In this document: positions 7,990 to 15,699 of the stretch, piece by piece | Numbering within the stretch: position 1 is the first letter of the stretch | Layout: the number at the start of each line of letters is the position of its first letter | DNA from: JACVRN01 sp963715565 | GTDB taxonomy: Bacteria > Acidobacteriota > Blastocatellia > Pyrinomonadales > Pyrinomonadaceae | Direction: 5' to 3' | Length of the DNA: 64,000 nucleotides | NCBI GenBank assembly: GCA_963715565.1 | Contig: OY970256.1 | Coordinates: 3,100,001 to 3,164,000 of the forward strand | Position numbers and translations under genes: made by a program | The notes under the pieces: model-generated | Seen by the model: only the letters and a program-made list of their open reading frames with translations | What the model was told of the DNA's origin: nothing | The model's database searches: none

Positions 7990-8300
7990 AGTAATTCTGG
8001 TGCGTTATCCCTTCTCGAATCTATCTGGTTCAAAAGTTCGACCTGCTGTTGTCGTCAATGATGCTCATATCTCACAGGATGTCATTATTTGTACCGCTTA
8101 CGAGTAAAGTATCTCCTCTTCTGGCGGGTGAATTTATACTGGCCGATTGGAAGGCAGCCGGATTGAATGTGCCTTCTGTGGCCAAGCGTGGGCTTTACAC
8201 CGTGCATCAGAGCTTGGTTATGAAATCTATCGGGAAGCTATCTGATGTAGATGCCAGTAGCCTGGAAATTTCGTTGCTCGATTGGTTAGGCTTACATTGA
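7967..8300 (+). pseudogene. Cassette 3: PemK/MazF-family toxin, frameshifted
   Basis: The frame begins at ATG 7967 inside the antitoxin gene and reads NEVILVRYPFSNLSGSKVRP with AVVVN following, the N-terminal half of PemK/MazF ribonucleases. At about 8088-8092 it leaves frame at a TTT run (VII then CTAYE-stop). The other half (VPLTSKVSPLLAGEF...GLYTVHQSLVMKSIGKL) continues in the neighbouring frame to 8300. Deleting one T restores a single 111-codon frame, the normal length for the family. Either the toxin was inactivated by a one-base insertion, or there is a sequencing error. Confidence 0.8.
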
Positions 8301-8320
8301 ATAATCAAAACAACGCCGCA

Positions 8321-8422
8321 CCTAACAACTCATTCAACCAGAGCGCGAATAGCATTGCTTTCATCCGCGAGACTTGGATGCTTGTTTCGTTGTGTGCCGC
8401 CGCGTTAATTCGGGCGTTAGAC
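8321..8422 (+). repeat. attC site 3
   Basis: 102 bp from ACCTAAC to GTTAGAC. The end GCACCTAA pairs with the start of cassette 3 (TTAGGTGC). Confidence 0.92.
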
Positions 8423-8450
8423 GGCAGTTGTTCATAGCTAAGAAATATAA

Positions 8451-8873
8451 ATGAAACAATCAATCATACATATAGCATTAGTCGTTAGAGATTATGATGA
8501 GGCAATAGAGTTTTATACGAAGAAGCTCCATTTCACATTAATTGAAGATACTTATCAACCTGAACAGGATAAGCGCTGGGTGGTGGTTTCTCCTCCCGGC
8601 TCTATTGGAATCACATTATTACTAGCTAGAGCTTCAAAACCAGAACAGGAATCTTTCATTGGCAATCAGTGTGGCGGGCGAGTATTTCTATTTCTTAATA
8701 CTGATGATTTCTGGAGGGATTACAATGAGATGGTTTCCAGAGGGATAAAATTTGTGAGAGAGCCTAAGAAAGCGGATTACGGTATGGTAGCTGTCTTTGA
8801 AGACTTGTATGGAAATCTATGGGATCTGCTAGAACTTAACGGCGACCATCCAATTTCCAAGCGAGCCGTCTAA
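8451..8873 (+). CDS. Cassette 4: VOC (glyoxalase/bleomycin-resistance fold) protein
   Basis: 140 aa, a complete single VOC domain of two beta-alpha-beta-beta-beta modules. The first module starts IIHIALVVRDYDEAIEFYT, with the His at the usual metal position and the Asp-Glu-Ala-Phe-Tyr helix. The second ends VFEDLYGNLWDLLEL, with the final Glu. Relatives include glyoxalase I-like enzymes and fosfomycin or bleomycin resistance proteins; nothing here decides the substrate. The gene lies 29 nt after attC 3, and its stop forms part of the next attC start (GTCTAAC). That tight fit is typical of cassette genes. Confidence 0.85.
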   Translation: MKQSIIHIALVVRDYDEAIEFYTKKLHFTLIEDTYQPEQDKRWVVVSPPGSIGITLLLARASKPEQESFIGNQCGGRVFLFLNTDDFWRDYNEMVSRGIKFVREPKKADYGMVAVFEDLYGNLWDLLELNGDHPISKRAV

Positions 8874-8975
8874 CAACTCATTCAACCCGAGCCCGCGATA
8901 GCTTTCCTTTCATCATTCATCCTCGCGCTGTATATTGTCGCTGCCGCGCGGGCTGGGTTAATTCGGGCGTTAGGT
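8868..8975 (+). repeat. attC site 4
   Basis: 108 bp from GTCTAAC to GTTAGGT. The end GCCGTCTAA is the exact complement of the start of cassette 4 (TTAGACGGC). The stop codon of the VOC gene (TAA) lies within the first repeat. Confidence 0.93.
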
Positions 8976-8988
8976 TGCTTCGCAATTA

Positions 8989-9830
8989 GAAACAGTCTCA
9001 TAAATAGCATCTGAGCAGAATCTTGATGCAACCTAAGTGAACGAAGCCGAGATAATTCTCATCATGAAAGTCGAAGCGAGTCGCAATCCGACGGAACTTT
9101 TGCAGCCACGAAAACAGACGCTCGACCTTCCAGCGACGTTTGTAGCGGCGCAAGACTCTTCCATCCTGCGTCGGTGCTTTCTTTCTATTCGACTTGTGCG
9201 GAGCAATCATCTCTATACCTTCTTCAGCAAGCTCTGCGTCCAGCGGGTCAGAGTCATAAGCTTTGTCTCCAATCAACCGTTCTGGTCGCTCAGCGGTAAA
9301 ACTTTGAAGGAGAGTTTCTCGGACAAGGGTGACTTCATGCGGCGAAGCACTCTCCGTGTAGATGGCGAGTGGAAGACCAGAAGAGTCTGCCACTGCCATG
9401 AGCTTCGTGCCTTTACCGCGCTTGGTCTTACCAACTCGCCGCCCCCTTTTTTCGCGACGATGAACGTCCCATCAATAAAGCATTCTGAGAGGTCAATCTC
9501 GCCACGTGTGCGAAGGTCTTCAGCTAGTGCTTCCAATACTTTGCGCAACGTGCCGTCACGTGACCATTGCTGGAAACGGCGGTGGCAGGTCTGGTACGGA
9601 GGGAATCTCTCCGGCAAATCCTGCCAACGTGCGCCGCTTCTCAGTATCCAGAGTACGCCGTTCATCACCTCGCGCGTCTCTTTCCAGGGGCGACCACGTC
9701 CATCTTCGCGGCGCGGCGGTTCTGGAATCAGTGGGCCGATAATCGCCCATTGCTCATTGGTTAGTTCTTCGCCTCGTCTGTTCGCCATGCAATGAATCCT
9801 AGCATGACGAGGTATTTATGAGACTGTTTC
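8989..9830 (-). mobile_element. IS5-family (IS427-group-like) insertion sequence inside cassette 5
   Basis: 842 bp bounded by perfect 18-bp terminal inverted repeats (GAAACAGTCTCATAAATA at 8989-9006, complement at 9813-9830). A TA dinucleotide flanks both ends and fits the expected target duplication. Removing the element and one TA rejoins GCAAT-TA-GTTACTATG, leaving an ordinary cassette leader ahead of the methyltransferase. The transposase runs leftward, against the cassettes, in two frames. The clean ends and full transposase suggest a recent, possibly active copy. Confidence 0.92.
8998..9788 (-). CDS. IS5/IS427-type transposase made by -1 frameshifting
   Basis: DDE transposase in two overlapping frames. 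Frame A (9788 to 9273) carries the N-terminal helix-turn-helix (LTNEQWAIIGPLIP), the GVLWILRSGARW motif and the first catalytic Asp in CFIDGTFIVAKKGG. Frame B (from before 9399 down to 8998) carries GDKAYDSDPL (second Asp) and RRYKRRWKVERLFSWL (catalytic Glu). The join lies at AAAAAAGGGGG (plus-strand 9442-9452). A -1 slip there gives KKRGRRVGKTKRGKGTKL, the conserved family sequence, and a 263-aa product of normal length. Programmed frameshifting at A6G sites is known in IS427 relatives. Confidence 0.9.
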
Positions 9831-9857
9831 TAGTTACTATGTCCTATCAGTTCTGCT

Positions 9858-10670
9858 ATGGATGAGATTGCCAAATACAATATGAAGAGGTGGAAAGCGT
9901 TAGCAGAAGCTAACGCCTTATTCACTCGCCCTGCCTTAACTCTCGACATTGTGTCTGCCCGTGAGAGGCTTGATCCTGAAGGCAGGCTTGGAAATCTCGC
10001 TGGTAAAGATGTGCTGTGCCTGGCCTGTGGTGGCGGCCAACAATCAGTCGCCTTCGCATTACTTGGAGCAAACGTGACAGTCTTCGATCTCTCCGAAGCT
10101 CAGTTGCAGCGGGATGCAGAGGCAGCCGCACATTACAACGTCAATATTAAAATAGTTCAGGGTGATATGCGTGACCTATCGTGTTTCGAGAAGAAAGCTT
10201 TTGACATTGTCTATCAAGCCTACTCTCTAGGTTTTGTGCCCGATGTGAGTACTGTTTTTCAACAGGTGGCGTGTGTCTTGCACGCTGGCGGCATCTATTA
10301 TTTTAATTGTGCCAATCCTTTTTTCATGGGGTTGAGCGAAAGAGACTGGAATGGGGAAGGATATATGCTCAAGTATCCTTATCTTGACGGGGCAGAGATA
10401 ACTTACGAAGACCAGGATTGGGTGTACGACCGAAACCAAACCAATGAACCAATCCAGTTGCCGCGAGAGTACCGTCACACGCTCAGCACATTGATAGGTG
10501 GCCTGGTTGGGCAGAGCTTTGTGATTTTACATGTATCGGACTACTCTGATTTTAATCCTAACCCGGAAGCTGAACCTGGGACATGGGATCACTTTGTTTC
10601 GATTGCCCCGCCGTGGCTAAGCTTCTGGGCGTCTTATCGTCCCGATGTTCTGTCACAAAGGGCAACCTAA
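9858..10670 (+). CDS. Cassette 5: class I SAM-dependent methyltransferase
   Basis: 270 aa. The Rossmann-type SAM-binding motifs are in order: motif I VLCLACGGGQQSVAFALLGA, motif II VFDLSEAQL, the acidic loop VQGDMRDL, and FDIVYQAYSLGFVPD. The C-terminal half contains NCANPFFMG and a probable substrate domain. These small stand-alone enzymes are usually assigned to small-molecule methylation; the target is unknown. The IS lies between the attC 4 junction and the start codon (28 nt upstream of ATG), so native promoter or leader bases have been moved away. The stop forms part of attC 5. Confidence 0.87.
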   Translation: MDEIAKYNMKRWKALAEANALFTRPALTLDIVSARERLDPEGRLGNLAGKDVLCLACGGGQQSVAFALLGANVTVFDLSEAQLQRDAEAAAHYNVNIKIVQGDMRDLSCFEKKAFDIVYQAYSLGFVPDVSTVFQQVACVLHAGGIYYFNCANPFFMGLSERDWNGEGYMLKYPYLDGAEITYEDQDWVYDRNQTNEPIQLPREYRHTLSTLIGGLVGQSFVILHVSDYSDFNPNPEAEPGTWDHFVSIAPPWLSFWASYRPDVLSQRAT

Positions 10671-10767
10671 CAACTCATTCAACCGGAGCGGAAATAGCCA
10701 GCTTTTCATTCGCCAGGATTGAAGGCTTGATTTGATTCTTCACGCCTGGTTAATTCGGGCGTTATGC
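10665..10767 (+). repeat. attC site 5
   Basis: 103 bp from ACCTAAC to GTTATGC. The end GCAACCTAA is the complement of the cassette 5 start (TTAGGTTGC), even though an IS now separates the two ends. Confidence 0.93.
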
Positions 10768-10855
10768 CCTCTGATGATTGTCATGATAACAAGCTTGGGG
10801 TCGCCCATTTCTATATAATCCTTGATATTGTTGGGGAATAATCACATGATTGGGT

Positions 10856-11983
10856 ATGAGAAAAAGGTCTAAACTATCTTGCCCTTTACGGATTTTTCTT
10901 TGTCATTCCTCTGACGACAAGGAATATGTACGTGATTTATATCAGCGCTTACGTGCAGAAGACTTAGAGCCTTGGTTTGATGAAGAAAACTTATTACCAG
11001 GGCAAGACTGGAATCGAGAGATTGCGATGGCCGTACGTAAGGTTGATATTGTTATCGTATGTCTTTCAAGAAACTCTGTAAGTAAAAGAGGCTATATTCA
11101 GAAGGAAATTAAGTATGCTCTGGATGTTGCCGATGAGCAGCCTGACGGAACGATCTTTATTATTCCGGTCAGGCTGGAGGAATGCGAGATTCCTTATCAA
11201 CTCCATCGCTGGCAGTATGTCAATCTTTTCCAAAACGATGGGTTCCAACGACTAATGCGGGCGTTGCACTATCGAGTTGCGGAACTAGAAAATCTAAGCC
11301 CAAATCCCTATACAAATGGAGCTTCTAAAAGCCTTCCTGATGCCAAATCAGTTCTACTTATTTCTGATGGAACAGAGTTCGCTGCTAGTTTAGGCGTAAT
11401 GGCTAAGGATGCTGGGTTTAAGTCCTTATCATCAATTGTTGCACTTAATTCACCAGAGATGGATAGAATTGCTGGTAAGGTCTCATCTCCCTATAAACTG
11501 ATTATTCTTGTAAGAGGTGAAACTTTTAGTCAGCCAGGGGACAGCCAATTCTATTCCAAGATAAGACGTTTTGTTGTACGAGGAGGAAGGTTATTTGCTA
11601 CCGCTTGGGTGGGATGGGAGACTAAAGATAATGCCGGATTCCGCGAACTCCTGCCTTTCACACATATTCGATATACTACTAATGAAGATGTATTGATTAA
11701 ATGTGGCCCAACAGATAACAGTTTGGCTAAACAATTGTTTCCCAAAAGATTATCTATACGAACATCATTTGAACTACTGCAAACTAAAAGCGATTCCATA
11801 CTTTTATTACAATCAAACAAAGGCATTCCAATTTTCGGATACAGGAAGCTTGGGGCTGGTGTTTGCTACTATCTAAATACGTGTCAACATGTCTGTGAAG
11901 GGAAGATGCTCTCCCCTTTGCAAACATGTGAAGAATTCCAGGCTTCTCTCAAGAGGGTTTTTGAATGGATTTACCGCTCATAG
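10856..11983 (+). CDS. Cassette 6: TIR-domain protein fused to an amidotransferase-like C-terminal domain
   Basis: 375 aa from ATG 10856 (a TTG two codons earlier is possible). Residues about 10-140 form a TIR domain: RIFLCHSSDDKEYVRDLYQR, then PWFDEENLLPGQDW, IVIVCLSRNSVSKRG and YIQKEIKYAL. The Glu of QKE sits where TIR NADases have their catalytic Glu. Residues 160-375 (SVLLISDGTEFAASLG, LIILVRGE, IRRFVVRGGRLFATAWVGWE, GYRKLGAGVCYYLN) look like a flavodoxin/ThuA-like glutamine-amidotransferase fold, without an obvious Cys-His-Glu triad. The architecture suits an NAD-depleting defence protein whose C-terminal domain senses a ligand; that role is inference. Confidence 0.85.
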   Translation: MRKRSKLSCPLRIFLCHSSDDKEYVRDLYQRLRAEDLEPWFDEENLLPGQDWNREIAMAVRKVDIVIVCLSRNSVSKRGYIQKEIKYALDVADEQPDGTIFIIPVRLEECEIPYQLHRWQYVNLFQNDGFQRLMRALHYRVAELENLSPNPYTNGASKSLPDAKSVLLISDGTEFAASLGVMAKDAGFKSLSSIVALNSPEMDRIAGKVSSPYKLIILVRGETFSQPGDSQFYSKIRRFVVRGGRLFATAWVGWETKDNAGFRELLPFTHIRYTTNEDVLIKCGPTDNSLAKQLFPKRLSIRTSFELLQTKSDSILLLQSNKGIPIFGYRKLGAGVCYYLNTCQHVCEGKMLSPLQTCEEFQASLKRVFEWIYRS

Positions 11984-12029
11984 TCCGGCAAGTGCTTGGC
12001 GACCAAATCAGGTAATTCGGCGAGGGCGG

Positions 12030-12141
12030 GCATAACATCTCATTCAACCCGACCGCCCTTAGCGTGCCTCTCATCAACATTGTATCCTGCGATGTGGCTT
12101 GCGTGGTCTCGCCGGGCGGCGGGTTAATTTGGGCGTTGGGC
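12030..12141 (+). repeat. attC site 6
   Basis: 112 bp from GCATAAC to GTTGGGC. The end GGGCATAA complements the cassette 6 start TTATGCCC. The central block is GTGCCTCTCATCAAC, a little divergent. Confidence 0.9.
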
Positions 12142-12288
12142 GCTTGCCTCTGGGCGGAATAGGTTGCCATTTGCAGAATCGGTGCTAAAATTCGTCTTCC
12201 TCGCGGTATCTCAGGAACTCACGAGTTGAAATCTTTCTTTTCAATCCGACGTTGAAGATAACGTGTCACGTTAAATTGGAGGATAACA

Positions 12289-12639
12289 ATGTACCGACGC
12301 ATAGCCATTCCCCTTCTTTTAATTTTCATTCTGACGATAATCAGTTGTCAGAAATCAATCAATGGACTTGAGTGCAAACTAGATAAAGGCTCGATTTGGC
12401 ATGACGTTTATCTCACCAATAAGTCAGGTAAAGATTTACATGAAGTAAAGATGACACTCACTCTTATGGGAGAGAAAGGTGGTCCACGCTCCGAAGATAG
12501 GTATTACGTCTTGTGGTCTAATGGGCAGACCGTTAAATCTTCCCTTTCAGTAGAAAATTCCCCCCTTAACGTGCAGAAAATCACCCTGGCCGGATCATGC
12601 ACGGAAGGAAAGATTGACTCAGAATGGATAAACCCATAG
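12289..12639 (+). CDS. Cassette 7: small lipoprotein of unknown function
   Basis: 116 aa. It has a signal peptide with a clear lipobox (ILTIISC), so it is probably lipid-anchored at about Cys19. The mature part is a short beta-rich domain (IWHDVYLTNKSGKDLHEVKM-x-LTL) that reads like an immunoglobulin-like or FxLYD-like fold. A putative ribosome site (GGAGGATAAC) is 7 nt upstream. Another 120 nt without a gene follow before attC 7. I do not recognise a family; export and lipidation are well supported. Confidence 0.8.
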   Translation: MYRRIAIPLLLIFILTIISCQKSINGLECKLDKGSIWHDVYLTNKSGKDLHEVKMTLTLMGEKGGPRSEDRYYVLWSNGQTVKSSLSVENSPLNVQKITLAGSCTEGKIDSEWINP

Positions 12640-12762
12640 CACGAACTCAAACAGAAATTGGCAGATGTATCGAGAAAATGGGCGCAGCGAGTTCTGGTAA
12701 CGGGCAGGATTGACTGAGTAAGAGCATCCATAGTTAGCTTCATCTGATTTCTTCGATGCCGC

Positions 12763-12849
12763 GCCCAACAGCTCATTCAACCGGACTCGCCAATAGGCAC
12801 TATTTTATCAATCACGTTGATTGCTCGCCGGTTAATTCGAGCGTTAGGT
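12763..12849 (+). repeat. attC site 7 (shortest)
   Basis: 87 bp from GCCCAAC to GTTAGGT. The end GCGCCCAA complements the cassette 7 start TTGGGCGC. The middle is shortened relative to the other sites (ACTATTTTATCAATC in place of the TTTCATC block). Confidence 0.88.
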
Positions 12850-12859
12850 GTCTTCTTCT

Positions 12860-13240
12860 ATGGATGAAATCGAATTAAACAGAATCGTAGATGCTTGGAT
12901 AGCAGGACAGGAGGCTGAGAATGGCACACCTGAGCATAAAAGTAATTGGTGGGCTATAAGCCGGGTTATTGATTGGTCGCTTGAAGATGAAGCCGAATTG
13001 CTTTGGAACTTCATTCTTCTGACCTATAAGCGAAGTATCTCTGATCGAGTAGTGGCCGTTTTGGCCGCAGGGCCTCTGGAAGATTTGCTTGCAAAGCATG
13101 GCCCGCTCTACATAGAGCGAGTTGAGCAGCTTGCTAAAGGTGATGATAAGTTTAATTATTTGCTGGGAGGTGTGTGGCGTAATAGTATGACGGCTGAAGT
13201 GTGGAAGCGAGTTCAAGCCGCTAGAAACGAGGTCTGGTAA
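12860..13240 (+). CDS. Cassette 8: DUF6869-like protein
   Basis: 126 aa from ATG 12860, only 11 nt after the attC core, so expression probably relies on readthrough or a promoter inside the attC. The sequence is all-helical: SNWWAISRVIDWSLEDEAEL, then AVLAAGPLEDLLAKHG-PLYIERVEQLA and LLGGVWRNSM-x-AEVWKRV. This pattern (a leading helix of a possible immunity-type repeat, AAGPLEDLL, GGVW-N-M) fits the family annotated as DUF6869. No catalytic residues are evident and the function is unknown. Confidence 0.75.
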   Translation: MDEIELNRIVDAWIAGQEAENGTPEHKSNWWAISRVIDWSLEDEAELLWNFILLTYKRSISDRVVAVLAAGPLEDLLAKHGPLYIERVEQLAKGDDKFNYLLGGVWRNSMTAEVWKRVQAARNEVW

Positions 13241-13246
13241 CGCGCC

Positions 13247-13355
13247 ACCTAACAACTCATTCAACCCACCGCCTCGATAGCATTCCTTTCATCGTTGTCT
13301 TTTTCCCTCACATTGAATGCTATATGCTCGGCGCGGGTTAATTCAAGCGTTAGGC
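13247..13355 (+). repeat. attC site 8
   Basis: 109 bp from ACCTAAC to GTTAGGC. It closes cassette 8 (TTAGGTGTC against GCCACCTAA, 8 of 9 matching). Confidence 0.9.
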
Positions 13356-13414
13356 TGCTCCAGATGGCGCACAGATGGGCCGAAATTCTCGATGACTGAA
13401 AGCGAGTGACTTCA

Positions 13415-13846
13415 ATGAATTATCATTTCTTAATTGTAGTGTTGTTATTGACACTTGTCCCGCAAAATCAGAAATTACCGGGCGAATTCTATCAAATCCC
13501 GGAGCAGGTCAGGGATAAGGCCACTGTCATCGTGAGTGGAACATATGCTCAGGGAAGAAGTCCTTGCATCTTCATGCCTGATGGGAGCAGAGTATGGGCA
13601 CTGGAATCCTGGTTTCGGATCACGCAAGTTTATCGAGGTAAGGTAGGTGGCAAATCCATTTATATCAACAGTGCAATGTTGCCGAAGACCAAAGAGGTGA
13701 GCGAGAAATTGGAGGTCGGGCGCGGCTATTTGATACTTCTGCGACCGAGTGAGAAGTCAATGGAGGTAATCAGAGCGGGAGAACGTGTTTCCGTATGGAA
13801 TGCCCTACGTGGTGAAGAGATCATCGCCATCGTGGAATTAAAATGA
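13415..13846 (+). CDS. Cassette 9: exported protein of unknown function
   Basis: 143 aa from ATG 13415 (a GTG three codons upstream is also open). A hydrophobic export segment spans residues 2-18 (FLIVVLLLTLV). The mature part is beta-rich: KATVIVSGTYAQGRSPC, FRITQVYRGKVGGKSIYI, LEVGRGYLILLRP. That order resembles an OB-fold/TIMP-like domain of secreted proteins, but this is a weak guess. It may instead be a conserved secreted protein without known role. The gene sits in a 0.5-kb cassette of its own. Confidence 0.72.
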   Translation: MNYHFLIVVLLLTLVPQNQKLPGEFYQIPEQVRDKATVIVSGTYAQGRSPCIFMPDGSRVWALESWFRITQVYRGKVGGKSIYINSAMLPKTKEVSEKLEVGRGYLILLRPSEKSMEVIRAGERVSVWNALRGEEIIAIVELK

Positions 13847-13874
13847 TGCGGAGTGATTTTAACCGAACGCCGCA

Positions 13875-13977
13875 GCCTAACAAACACATTCAACCGGAGC
13901 GGAATTAGCGTGCCTTTCATTCGCGAGGCTCGAATGCTTGATGCGTTGTGCGCGCCCGGTTAATTCGGGCGTTATGC
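13875..13977 (+). repeat. attC site 9
   Basis: 103 bp from GCCTAAC to GTTATGC. The end GCAGCCTAA complements the cassette 9 start TTAGGCTGC. The left arm reads AAACACATTCAACC, one of the more divergent copies. Confidence 0.9.
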
Positions 13978-13986
13978 TTCTATGAT

Positions 13987-14415
13987 ATGAATATTTCACA
14001 GGGATTCGAGATTGAGCAGCCGAAGGTTTTCGTACCTTGGGGAATTACCGAGAAAGTTCTTATAGGGCTAGTGAATGCTTCTAGCCTGCGGCATGTTTCA
14101 AAGGGGCATTTCAGCCTTTCATGCATCTCATTGGGTGGTTTGTCTCACGAGTTGAGCTTTCATTTTAAGCCGCGAGTTGACGGTAACCTTAAGGAATTAG
14201 AGTTTTATCTCAGGAGTGCTCGAAGTCTCAAGCAATCTTTCACAAGGCTCCAGAGTCATTTTGAAGCCATCTTCGGGTCACCTACTATTACGAATCATGT
14301 GCGCCAGAGCTTTCCAGAATACTCATACACATGGAATCTCAAAGGAGTGCGGATAGAGCATCATGTTAGGGAACGAATCTGGGATGCCGACGTAGTCAGA
14401 ATAATCAAGGTCTGA
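13987..14415 (+). CDS. Cassette 10: protein of unknown function
   Basis: 142 aa. ATG 13987 is chosen because it is the first ATG after the attC and the codons before it are attC sequence. The predicted protein is soluble and mixed alpha/beta, with a helical segment LRSARSLKQSFTRLQSHFEA and a C-terminal strand region ending RERIWDADVVRIIKV. No motif, signal peptide or membrane helix is visible. The start codon is only 9 nt after the recombination core. I do not recognise the family. Confidence 0.68.
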   Translation: MNISQGFEIEQPKVFVPWGITEKVLIGLVNASSLRHVSKGHFSLSCISLGGLSHELSFHFKPRVDGNLKELEFYLRSARSLKQSFTRLQSHFEAIFGSPTITNHVRQSFPEYSYTWNLKGVRIEHHVRERIWDADVVRIIKV

Positions 14416-14429
14416 GCTATGCGGTCCAA

Positions 14430-14539
14430 GCATAACAACTCATTCAACCCGACCCCGCAATAGCATGCCTTTCATCATCGCGTGATATCTTTGGGTCGGA
14501 TACGGCTCGCGCGGAGGCAGGTTAATTCGGGCGTTAGAC
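14430..14539 (+). repeat. attC site 10
   Basis: 110 bp from GCATAAC to GTTAGAC. The end AAGCATAA complements the cassette 10 start TTATGCTT. Confidence 0.92.
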
Positions 14540-14653
14540 AGCTTCGTGTCTGAGTAAGAAATGCAATTCTCGTATGAGTCCTCTTGCGGGTCGCGCGAAG
14601 CTGGGTAAGAATTGAACCTGTAGTATTGAATAAGTTTTGAGGAGGTTCAGAAG

Positions 14654-15220
14654 ATGTCTGTCGAATGGAAGAAAGATGTTGATGCGGCACTCGCCGAAGC
14701 AAAGATTGCTAAGAAGCCCCTGTTGCTTGACTTCAGCGCGGCTCCTGCTTGAGGCGCTTGCGTTCGGCTGGAGGCCGAATCCTACGCGGATACGGAAGTC
14801 TCAACCTTCATCAATGAGAATTTCCTGCCTGTGGAGGCACACATCAAGGAACACCCCGCCTACTTCCATCGCTTCGACGCGGTGTGGACGCCGACGGTGC
14901 TCATCATGGACTCGGACGGTAAAGAGCGGTGGCGGATAGAGGGTTACCTGCCGAAGGATGAATTTCGTGCTCAGTTAGAGATGGGGCTAGCTAGACTAGC
15001 CTTCATGCACAAGCAGTGGGCTGATGCCGAGCAGAGGTATGCGCAGGTCGTCGAGCGCTACCCGGACACAGCCGCCGCTCCAGAAGCCGTCTATTGGAGG
15101 GGAGTGAGCCAATACAAGCGGACGAATGATCACACGGTGCTGGGCGGGGTGGCAGAGCAACTCAATCAGAAATATCAAGACAGCATGTGGGCACAGAAGG
15201 CGTCAGTGTGGTCTCACTAA
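14654..15220 (+). CDS. Cassette 11: thioredoxin-fold protein with in-frame UGA (candidate selenoprotein, U-G-A-C motif)
   Basis: 189 codons from ATG 14654, with AGGAGG 9 nt upstream. The frame MSVEWKKDVDAALAEAK then PLLLDFSAAPA reaches TGA at 14750-14752 and continues unbroken as GACVRLEAESYAD, FINENFLPV, WTPTVLIMDSDG (cis-Pro loop) to 15220. The UGA is at the first position of the C-x-x-C redox motif, giving U-G-A-C. A hairpin (TTCGGC, loop TGGAG, GCCGAA, 14763-14779) begins 10 nt after the UGA, its G-containing loop 17 nt away, as in bacterial SECIS elements. The C-terminal part (residues about 110-185) looks like a TPR-type helical tail. The alternative is a nonsense mutation or read error of a Cys codon. 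Confidence 0.75.
14763..14779 (+). promoter_or_regulatory. SECIS-like hairpin downstream of UGA
   Basis: Six perfect base pairs (TTCGGC/GCCGAA) close a 5-nt loop TGGAG with two Gs. A G-U pair can extend the stem by one. The loop Gs lie 17-19 nt after the UGA, inside the window seen for bacterial Sec insertion elements. The hairpin is inside the coding region, as bacterial SECIS elements are. Confidence 0.5.
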
Positions 15221-15245
15221 GAGATGCTCTCCGGCGCACCGCGCT

Positions 15246-15355
15246 GTCTAACAACTCATTCAACCGGACGGCGGGATAGCAATTCTTTCATGCTATTTCC
15301 TTGCGGTGTGACTTGTGTGCTTCTCGCCCGCCGCCGGTTAATGCGGGCGTTAGGT
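15246..15355 (+). repeat. attC site 11
   Basis: 110 bp from GTCTAAC to GTTAGGT. The end GCTGTCTAA is the exact complement of the cassette 11 start TTAGACAGC. Confidence 0.93.
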
Positions 15356-15439
15356 GGCTCGTTGATTGTTTCTAATCAGCTCTTGTTGCGCTAGAATTAG
15401 AAAGTTCTGAATAGCTTTTTTATTTAGAGGTTCTGATTG

Positions 15440-15688
15440 ATGACGACCGAAGAAAGACTCCTGCGACTTGAAAATGCTTTTACCACATTGGTTGAATTGG
15501 CGCGAAATATAGATGAACGCTCGGATGACCATGATTCTCGCATGAATTCTTTTGAGGCAAATCTCAGCGCTTTAAGTGATATTGTGGCGGAGGTTGCGAG
15601 AAACCAAAAGCGAACAGATGAACAGCTTAGCAGTTTAGCAGCTTTGGTTGAAAAATATATTCGTGAAGGTGGAAATCAGCCGTCTTAA
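15440..15688 (+). CDS. Cassette 12: small coiled-coil protein
   Basis: 82 aa from ATG 15440. Almost the whole length is predicted coiled coil with leucines at heptad spacing (RLLRLENAFTTLVELARNI, then LSALSDIVAEVARNQKRTDEQLSSLAALVE). AGAGG lies upstream as a ribosome site. Two other small coiled-coil genes of similar style occur in this window (41380-41775, 52064-52660). The role is unknown; such proteins are often annotated only as hypothetical. The cassette is about 0.35 kb, one of the smallest in the array. Confidence 0.72.
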   Translation: MTTEERLLRLENAFTTLVELARNIDERSDDHDSRMNSFEANLSALSDIVAEVARNQKRTDEQLSSLAALVEKYIREGGNQPS

Positions 15689-15699
15689 CATACGCCGCC

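Noticed and set aside
14750..14752. UGA as an ordinary stop ending a pseudogene
   Set aside because: Not excluded, but the motif position, the hairpin and full coding sequence on both sides favour selenocysteine; kept as a candidate.
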